From positions 4,712,501-4,776,500 of the forward strand of contig NC_067295.1 of the NCBI RefSeq assembly GCF_020740795.1: a DNA stretch of 64,000 nucleotides, given 5' to 3'. Positions 55,410 to 64,000 of the stretch are shown one piece after another. Positions within the stretch are counted from its first letter, which is position 1. Every line of letters begins with the position of its first letter. This DNA is from Apus apus. Its lineage: Eukaryota > Chordata > Aves > Apodiformes > Apodidae. Both the position numbers and the translations under genes were made by a program. The notes beneath the pieces are model-generated. The model saw nothing but the letters and a program-made list of their open reading frames with translations. It had not been told where the DNA came from and made no database searches.

Positions 55410-58400
55410 GAACTGAACTTCATAGATTGAAGTGTCAGGGAGGGAACATCCTTTCAGATGTGTGGTGTGTTGGAGATAACAGCACCCTTCCTTTAATCAG
55501 TAGCCTTTTTTCCAAGTGCTTTTTAATACAGGGCAGAGCCATTGAGTCTGGGCTTCTGGGCATCTTTTTTCTGTGCTCTGGCTGAAGTAGCTCTTCCTGC
55601 TGGAATTGAAGTAGGAAATGATCTGAGCTGCACACACTGCACAAGAGGAAGATGAGGAGGGGCTTACTGGCTGGGAACTTGTTAATTCTGTTTATCTGTT
55701 CAGCAGCTTAGAAATAATTACTTTTGAAATGTTAGGAATTTGGCTAGTGGGAACATTCGCTGTCTTGTTGTCTGTGAAAGTATGACACTGGGAAAAACTG
55801 GTGTTCTCCTTGTAGGATTGTAGTTAAATGTGTGATTAATGGTTACAAAGCTATTTATTTTTTTCCCTGATAACACCACTTGGATGAGAGAGTTTTCTTG
55901 AATCTGCATCAGAACTATTAGTCTGAATAAAAGTTTCTACATGCTTGGTGAAGAGGAGACCAGCAGTCAGATAAAGGCCACACATGGGATAGGGCTGGAC
56001 ATGCTCTAACTGCAGTCACATGGGTTTGCAATGTCACAATGGTCAGGTCTGGTATTTGAATGTCATGCTGTTATTCAGCTGAAGTTGGGCATTGGTTGTA
56101 GTAATGGGAGTTCTGTGTATAGCAGGTCTTTCCTAAACCTAGGAGAGCCATTTTTGTGCCTGGAGAAATCACTAAGGATATGAGCAAAGAGGGCAGAAAA
56201 CTAAATCTATCTTGTCTAGAGATCAAAAGTTTCCACTAGAGTGAATATTAAAAATGGTTTGGGGAGCTAAGATGATCTTTGCTGCCTACAGCAATGAACT
56301 ACATGAAACAAGCTCCAAGTTTCAATTCTATGATTCAAGTCCTGGGACATCAGAGGCTTGTTTTGAGCTGACCTCTTGTTAAAGGACTTGAAAAGACAGC
56401 CCTTGTAATTCAGCTTGTCCAACTTGATTAGATTTTATCTGGAGCTGGATTGAGTTTGTGGACAAGATTATGAAAAGCAACATGACTGTCAATGAAGTGA
56501 GCAGTCTTTGAGGGGAAATTTGCTAGTATCCCAGAGGGTAGGGTAGTGCTTTTAAGTTCAGTTATGAATGTTAGAACTCCTTGGTTTAGTCACAGGTTTT
56601 AGTAGGGCATTCTCACTGCTGTGCTGTTAATGGTGCTAGTTTAACACACAGCTTGTGTGGTGCTTGTTACCTTGAACTTGGCATTTGCCTAAATATCCTG
56701 AAAGTGCAGAGTTTTCTTTCCATCTTAGCTGTTACCAAAGTGGTCTTAGCCCCTGGGATCATAGCTTTTTAGAGAAGAGCTTTGATCTTCAAGCAGAGCA
56801 GCAAAAATAGCCTTGCTTGTTAGGGTGGAGTTGTGTTTGCTGCGCTTCACTGCTCTAGCGGGTCAGAGTGGATGGATGATGACCTCTGGATAGCTTGCTT
56901 AAACAACACATCTTCATGTTTGTGTAGTGGATATCAAAGTCAGAGGCTCATTTGAGGACACTGGGATAGCCTTTTTGTAAGATGAGAGGAAAATGGAGGA
57001 GAACCTTAGTATCTTCCCCCTGTGGAAGGGGCAGACAAAAACTCTGAGGGGCAGCTGTGCTGCCTGCTCTGTCCTTCCTTTGCTGGCTCTGTTCTACTAA
57101 AAGTGTGGCTTTGTCTACAGCTCAGAGACTGCACTAGTGGCATGTTGGGTGATTGCTTGAGCCCAGTGAGAGCCAGCCTACCTGTCACAGGGGTGAATTG
57201 TCACAGCCTTTGCATGTTGGTGGTCTTCTTTTCTTCAGTTGCTAAATGCTCAGCAATGATGCTGGAGAAGAGAAAGAAAACAATCTCCGACACATTCACA
57301 TATAGTGACAGCTGTTAATGGGGAAAGTAGCACTTTGTCAATACTGGGGAGATCTCACTTGTTAAAACTATGCTTTTTACCTTTTTTGTTGATTTTACAA
57401 TCAAGTTGATGCAGAGATAATAGTAATTTATAAGCTTGAGAACTATGACCATATAAATGATGATGAACCTTTTTGGCTACTGCTGAACAATGAAGAAATC
57501 AAATCTTCAGCTGTCTGCTTGTCACATGTCTCTACTACTAGTTTTGCTGTACGTGACTCAAGGGAATTTTAGTCCCTAAAAGCTTTAAAAATATTTTTGT
57601 ATTGGGTAAGCTGGCAGGATCTGCCACTTCTCTCTGACAAGAAAGTGTATGGGAAAGGTGCTGTGCTTCTTGGAGGATTTTCTCCATTTGAGATAATCGT
57701 AGCTGGAATGGGGGTGTGTGTGTGCAGGGAATCTGTGGGTTTTGTCTTCAATATATTAGATCCACTCCTTTCTCTATTTACAACAGAACTGGCAGCATGG
57801 ATTGCTTCAGAGCCTCCCATTTCAGTGCAGAATTTGGTTGTCAGGAGCCAAACTTACCTATTTGACTTCATGTTAATGCTTCTGTGCAGTTTGATCAGGT
57901 GAGGGGCAGGCAATTTAGGGGAGGCGGTGACATCCAACACTGTTGTTTCTACAGTGGTTTGAACTCTGGTTTATAAGTAATGGGAAGCAGGTAGCTGCTA
58001 TAGGCTGCACAAACAGTTACTGTAATTAGTTGTTTGGCAAAAGGTAGAGATGCTAATGCTTTTCTATCCTCTAATGTGCCTTTCTTTGCCAGTGAAGAGG
58101 TGAAGGTGACATTGTTGTATGTGATGGACTCCTGAGGTTTGTAACAGCTGGACCATTGGAAAAGGAGTTGTATGTATATATGTTCTAAAATACCTTTTCC
58201 CAATCCCAGAATTCTGTCATCTTCTGTTGCATGCTTGTATTTTACCTGGGATTTTGTATGGGCCTCAGCATTACCCACATCAACTTGCCATGCTCTGTAC
58301 GTTTGCTGTGCTGCCCTGAGACCTTGCAATGATCTTTGGTTTTGTTTTCAGTGGCCAACTCAGGAATGTAACAACATTCCCAAATGTAGCAACAGAGAAC

Positions 58401-60129
58401 TTTGATTTGCTCACTTTGAAAAATTTCAGAATTTGGGGTGTTTGTTTTGCTGTTCAGTTTTCAACTGTCTTCTCTCAGTTAGTTCTGTTTTTCCAAATTG
58501 AGAGTCAGCACCGTGCAATCAAGTTCTGTCTGTGAAGGTGCACCTGATCACGAATGACTGCTCAGAAGGTGATCTTCTTTGGCACATACTGGGAAGTGGG
58601 GCAGAGGAGTTCAGAGTGTCCTTTGCTTGGCTATAAATACTTCTGGGAGATAATGATTTTGGGTCTGGGCGGAAAGAATCCTAGACCTTTCTTGTGCCTG
58701 CAAACAATTGCATTTGGAAAAAGAGCCAAATGCAACTTTTTTTTTTTTTTTAATTTATATTAATTGTGTGTATGTCTCAGAGATGAATTTTTGCCCCCAT
58801 CTAATGTTTTGGTTTATGTGGTTGTGCTAGAGGAAAGCTGTAACAAGCTCTCCTGCTGTGAGCTGTCACGCTCAGGCTCTAGATCTAGTTTTCCTCCTCC
58901 ACATCCGTAGCACACTTCATGATCTGCTCTGTGGCTGTGGTGGTGGTTAGCCCAGCAGCTGCATCAGTTGCTTTTCCACATGAGGCTAGTTTCTTTACTC
59001 TGTCCTGCTTGTCCTTCTGCGAGAAGCTCTGATCTCCTTTTGTGACTGTTGGTGTGGTCTAGGACCCTGGAATTGGAGCCCCTTTCCTAGGGAAGCTGAG
59101 GCTGGGTAGCTTTCTCTGTTGCGACCATTTCCTCCCTCACTTGACTAAATTCATGGAGTGAAACACCTACAAGAGCAGCACTCATGCTGCGTGGTGCTGT
59201 CTGGGAGAAGTACTAATGTCTTTTGGGTGTCAGCACTTCTCTGACCTGTGTCAGACTGGAGCACAACTGCGCATCTTACCCCTTCCTTGTCGCCCCATCC
59301 TTATTCCGTACCATATTCCTGCTTGCCAAGGAAAGCCTGAGCCATGGACCAGGCAGAATATGGGATTGTCCTATCCTGCTTTTGTTGAAATAACCTGGTG
59401 TGACTGCTCTGCATTGACACTGTGATTTGTTTAACCAAGGTTCTGCCTGCTTTGGCTGCCTCTCCCTGACTGACCTCTGGTAGAGGGAGAGCAGTCAATA
59501 CTGTGATTAACTGGAGAGCTGGATTGGTATGGGTGCTTGTTAGGCTGGGCTGTGGGATGCAGAGGAGGGGTTGAGCAGGAAGCTCTCATATGTGCTGGCA
59601 GCTTCCCACCTCCTAGGCTCGTTGCTGTGCAGCTCTGGAAGGTGGCAGCCAATGGGAAGCATGAGCATCCATGCAGTTTGGCTCACCAAATAACTCCTGA
59701 GCTACCTTATTTTCAGTCTGAAGCATGTAACCCCCCTTGCTTAACTCTTCTTCGTCCTCAGCTGTCTTATTTTGTTGTGAAGAAGTAACATCTATGCTGT
59801 TGAGTCTCTTACTTAGTCTCTAATGGCACATACTGGATTTCTCTTGCCCACAGAGTGATTGCCCTATGCTGTTCAGTGCTGGAGGAGATATGTCACCTTT
59901 TGGTGCTGCCTGACCATATCAGGTGGGGTAGGTCATGTAGCTGGAGGCAAACCTGAGCTCTGAAGGCTTGTGCTTTGCCTAGCCCTCTAAGCAAGCTGGA
60001 AATAGCCCTAAAACGGGGTCATCAGCCATTTAGTGTGCGTGGGCTCTCCTCCAGTTACGTGTGCCAGCTCAAATGCTGTGTAACTGCCTAATGATTTGGG
60101 GCCCACAGTGCAAGAGAGAGGTTGACTTG

Positions 60130-60605
60130 CTGGACTGTGCCTAGGGAAGGGCCACTGAGATGGTTAGAGCCTGACCTGTGAAGAGAGGCTGAGAGGCTTG
60201 GTACCCTTCAGCATGGAGAAAAAATGGCAAAAGGGCAGATGTGGGAGTAGGCTTCATGTACCTGAAGGAGGTACTTGGAGAAGACAGCATCAGGCTCTTC
60301 TCAGAGGTGCCCAGCAGAAGGACAAGTGGCAGCAACCTCTAGTTGCAATGGGAAATGGCACTTGGGTGCAATCACTTAGGAATGCTTTTCTTTGTATTGC
60401 TGGAGCAGGGACCAAGGGAACCTTTGGAAACTCTAGCCTTGAATTCTTCAGCCGTCTAGAGACACTTGAAACTTGCCTGGACAAGGCTCCTAGCAACATC
60501 TCCTATTAAAGTAGCCCTACTTTTAGCAGCAGGTTTGACTACAGTGACCTCCAGAGGTCTTTTCCAACCTATTGTTTTCTGTTATTTTATGGAGTCTATG
60601 AAATT
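60130..60605 (+). mobile_element. old degraded CR1 LINE 3' region, sense orientation
   Basis: Landmarks occur in CR1 order. GGGCCACTGAGATGGTTAGA comes first, then AGAGAGGCTGAGAGGCTTGG and TTCAGCATGGAGAAAA. These are followed by TACCTGAAGGAGG, then AGGCTCTTCTCAGAGGTGCC and CAGCAGAAGGACAAGTGGCA. The tail is GTGACCTCCAGAGGTCTTTT then CCAACCTATTG, ending near TATGGAGTCTATG. The open reading frame is broken by many changes, so this is an older copy than the one in IQCE and resembles a different CR1 subfamily. Confidence 0.87.
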
Positions 60606-62739
60606 AAGGTTGGCCTCTGAAATCTTGTTGCAGTAACATGTTGACTTAGTGGAGTGAATGCTATAAAACTGGAGCTTTAAATGTGCACATTTAACATTTA
60701 TGGGAATGAATCTTTCAGGACTCTGTGGTGTCTATTTTCAAATGGCCCCTTTACAGGGAAAGGAGACCAGATGACTGAATATGGCTTTCCCTCTTCTCCA
60801 TGGGATGCTGGGTTAAGGCTGAACAATGCTGTTTTCCCAGTTATCTCTACCCTAATTAGTGTGATCTTTATTTAAAAAGCTTGCCTAATATTAATATTTT
60901 CCCTGTATAGTCCTTTCAAAATCTATTGACTCCATGTCAAGAGGAATATGTAAGGAAACAGTCACTTTATCAGTGATGTGCAAACGGGTTACAATCTAAC
61001 TGTAATGAAAAGCTAATCACCAGCCTTCTCCACCCTCTGGGATCCCAGGAGGTTACTGGAGCAGCACACTGTCCCAGTTTCTCTTCCTCATGTGTGGGAT
61101 GACTGAATTTTTTTGTTTGGTGTTTTAAGCATGGCTCTTGATAAGGTAGTTTGATAGTTGGCTGCTGTGTGTAGGGCCAGCATTTGACAGATGACTTTAG
61201 AGTGGGGGAAAGCAACTTAAGTAGCTTAATAGGATTTAGCTCTGTCTACACTGTCCTGCCAGAGCACGTTATTAACCACTTTAGTGGGATTCCTTCTTTA
61301 AATATAGCCATGACATCAGTGTAGGCAGAACCTCTAAGAGAGCTCTGGGAACTTTCCCGTAAAATCAATCTCAAGATGCAATTCAGAAGAACTGATGAAT
61401 GAATTAATCCTACCAGGATTGATCTCATGAGCAGAATAGAAGGATGCCTGAAGAAAGGCTGTGTGCATATTAGTTTACCTCTGAAGTGCATTGATTTCTA
61501 GTGGAAATGATGCATCTGTCTTGGGTAGGCAGTGCACATAATGAAAAATAATGTTAGGACACAGTGGGGCAAGCACCTGCTTTATTTACCTGACATAGCT
61601 GCTATTACAACAGAATAGCTCCATGTCCTATGTATTCCCAAAACTTATTGGTAAAGGAAGCTAAAAGTGAGGTATATTTGTCCCGAAACAGTTGATACAA
61701 ACCCAGTTCTTTTAAGTTTTTTTAGGCCAGTGGTCCCTGACAACTTGCAGCTTTGCAGGCAGACAAGCCCTAAGAGAGTTGAATAGCTTTTCTTAGTTGA
61801 AAGGAAACTTTGCTTAGTTTTCCCTCTTCCCCTGACCCTGTGGGGAAAGGGAGAAATGGTGAGAAGAGACACTCAGGCCTGAAGCTGCAGAGCAGGATGC
61901 CCTCTGTGAGTAGGTGTTGTGGCACCAGATTTGACTTGTAACTGCAACATTTGTTTGTTTCAATCTAGGTACACGTTTACTGTTAGCTGTTTCCCTGTTC
62001 TCACAAATGGCATTCAGGAGGTGAATTTAAGAAGCATGTTCTTCCCTTGTCATCAGCAGGGCAACTGGGCAGCAGAAGCAGAGGGGTGAGGCTGTGACCT
62101 CTTGCCAGAGCACTGCTCTTGAGGGGGCAGCATCTGCCTTTACCCTGCTTGCTGAGGAGACCATCTGCGGCTCTGCACCATTTTGTGGGGAAAACCGTAA
62201 AGAAAGCCTCTCTATTCAGGTTGTGTTTCCCTTCAGCATAGCTGCTGCAGGCCTGAATCCCTCCTGGCATTTGGCAGGAGCCTGCATGAGGCCTTTCCCA
62301 GCTCTGCAGCTTCCCCCACACAGGCCGTGCTGCTGAGAAGTGGTTAATGCAGCTCCCAGTGTCAGTGGTGCAGAAACACAGGCTCCAGCTGTGACTGTGG
62401 TGGGTCTTGGCTAGCTTGGGTAGCTTTTTGATCTGCTTCCTCTGTTAGTCTTTCTCTGGTATTTTTGTGTTTTGTTTTGTTTTTTATTCTTCAGGGTTTG
62501 AAGGCGCTCAACAGTGAATATTGATTTTGTCTTTGTCCCTGATTTTTATTTTGCTTTTGAGAGTTTGTTTTCTTTTCTTCTTCTTTACAGAAAGGAAAGG
62601 GGGGGAAAAAAAGAAAAACCCTTCAAAAAAACCCAAAATAAAACCAAAGAAGACTCAATGTGGAAATGTTTCCTGTCCATGAATGAGCTTCTTTTGGGGG
62701 AGGGAAATGCACAGCTTGAAGTTGAAGGAAGAGATTTCC

Positions 62740-62797
62740 TCCTTTTTTTTTTTTCCCCATTTTTTTTTTTCCCTTTTTTTTTTTTTCTTCTTTTTAA
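62740..62797. repeat. T-rich tract with C interruptions
   Basis: Several T runs of about 10-14 nt separated by CCCC, CCC and C, in TTYH3 intron 1. Low-complexity pyrimidine DNA. Confidence 0.85.
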
Positions 62798-64000
62798 CTC
62801 TACTGTAATAGTCTTCAGAAAGGAAGTTTGGAATGAATTTATGGTGAGAAGCATGGCACTTGTTTGTCCCTGACAGTTAAATGGCATGTTGACATTGTTT
62901 GTGCAAGGAGGTCAGTTCAGGTCTGCAGTCAATAGCTGGGTCAGAGGTCTGTGTTCCTCCTTCTTCAACTTAGAGAAGATATCCCTATGGGACACTGCCC
63001 CTTTCCAGTTCTCCGTGGCCTCTCCACATGACTGACATACTGCATTAAAGCTGACATCAAATACAAATAATTTTAAGGAAGATGTCATATGGATTGCTAG
63101 CTGGAGTACAATGGGCTGTGACTTTTTAAAGACGTAGGGCAGTTTGCCTTTGATTTTGTTCTTTCTCCCCTCCCAGAGGTCAGCTGTCAGGGCAGCCAGA
63201 CCAGTGTAATTTGCTGATGCAAGCAAGACTGCTATTTCTCTCCATCTGTAGTAGGCTTAATGTGTATTATGAACGACACTAAGTTTTAGCTGTGTAAACA
63301 GTCATTTGGCTTGCTACAGTTGTGTAGAAAAATGCCAGTGAAGCTGAATGGGGTAAATATCCATGGAAATGCAGTGACTTGTTTTTTATTTTTGTTGGGT
63401 TTTTTTTCTTGTTGTTCCAAACTTGCCATTTGATTCAGGAAACTGACTTCAGGTTGCAAACTGAGCACGAACTAGACATGGATCTACATGTTGAAGGCAC
63501 CTGAGTAGCACCAGTCCAGCCCATTCCTGTCATTGACATAGAAATGCAGAAGCCCAATTAGAGCAACTTGCCTTCCTGTCCCTTCAGTACTAATACCAGT
63601 TTATGAGGCTATTTGCAGTGGATTTGTTATCTTGGCCAGAAAGTAGCGTTTTTCCTCCTAATTATTATTTGTTTTTAAACTTGGGTGCCTTTGAGTGCCA
63701 AAGTGTGTGCTAGAGTTGCTGACTGTGGCTTAAATGTTCTCCTAATAGCTGTTGTTTAGAAAAAGACCTCTTCATGGTGCTAATGATATGAAACAAGTTG
63801 CACAGATGTTAGCAGGCACCTTAAGTTGCCTTTCAAGTCTAGCATTAGTAACAATTTGATGTTGGAGTTTCCACTCCAATTTAGACTCTCTCTCAAATTA
63901 TTCTGCATCACTCTGGTGGTTCAATACAGCAAATGTTATGCTTGAGTTTATAGTGTGCAGAAGTAGATGCATGGTGTGAAAACTCCCAAGATATAAATAG

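Larger units (their letters stand above)
34089..64000 (+). other. TTYH3: TTYH3 intron 1 (at least 29.9 kb, continues past the window)
   Basis: No TTYH3 exon 2 sequence (first transmembrane segment, Cys-rich CCCTAWC-like motif) is seen on the plus strand, and no nested gene is recognised on either strand. The intron starts GC-rich, then becomes ordinary AT-leaning DNA. Items listed separately are T homopolymers, a palindrome, a small CpG cluster, short tandem repeats and an old CR1. Other open frames here are under 120 codons and look random. Confidence 0.8.

Noticed and set aside
56260..56335. Possible CR1 end (AAGATGATCTTT ... ATTCTATGATTC)
   Set aside because: The two landmarks are too far apart and the intervening sequence does not match a CR1 tail.
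1..64000. tRNA, rRNA, CRISPR, bacterial operon or endogenous retrovirus content
   Set aside because: None recognised by eye on either strand; the DNA is typical avian genic sequence.

Overview
The window is bird nuclear DNA. The evidence is spliced vertebrate genes with GT-AG introns, a CpG-island promoter, and several CR1 retrotransposon 3' ends. CR1 is the dominant avian LINE; its ATTCTATGATT-like termini occur here in both orientations. I cannot name the species. There is no bacterial, phage or CRISPR content, so operons, Shine-Dalgarno sites and attachment sites do not apply.

Region 1 (1-26.7 kb, + strand) is most of IQCE (IQ domain-containing protein E). I assembled 21 coding exons by hand from 944 to the stop at 23206. 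All exon phases agree and the total is 2022 nt, or 673 residues plus stop. The first coding exon and the promoter lie left of the window. The protein has a conserved N-terminal block, several coiled coils, three IQ motifs and the acidic family C-terminus (SDDSDDIVI). In mammals IQCE works with EFCAB7 to hold the EVC-EVC2 complex at the base of the primary cilium, where it promotes Smoothened/Hedgehog signalling. The 3' UTR probably runs to an AATAAA at 26687; an early alternative signal is at 23494.

Region 2 (26.7-33.5 kb) is intergenic DNA in which I see no gene.

Region 3 (33.4-34.6 kb) is a CpG island carrying the promoter, 5' leader with two short uORFs, and first coding exon (33966-34088, 41 codons) of TTYH3 (tweety family member 3), also on + strand. 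IQCE followed by TTYH3 in the same orientation matches the human 7p22 order, so this is conserved synteny. A CR1 3' end stops about 55 bp upstream of the GC boxes.

Region 4 (34.1-64 kb) is the first intron of TTYH3. No later TTYH3 exon was found, so the intron is at least 29.9 kb. It holds homopolymer T tracts, a small CpG cluster near 43.8 kb, a near-perfect 26-bp palindrome at 39.1 kb, and an old degraded CR1 copy at about 60.1-60.6 kb.

I did not find an undescribed biological system. The best leads are a CR1 copy with an inverted endonuclease fragment placed 13 bp from an IQCE splice donor, two IQCE exons with competing acceptors 5 nt apart whose downstream use would add early stops, the CR1-adjacent TTYH3 promoter with uORFs and a GGAA repeat, and an intronic CpG cluster that could be an alternative TTYH3 promoter.
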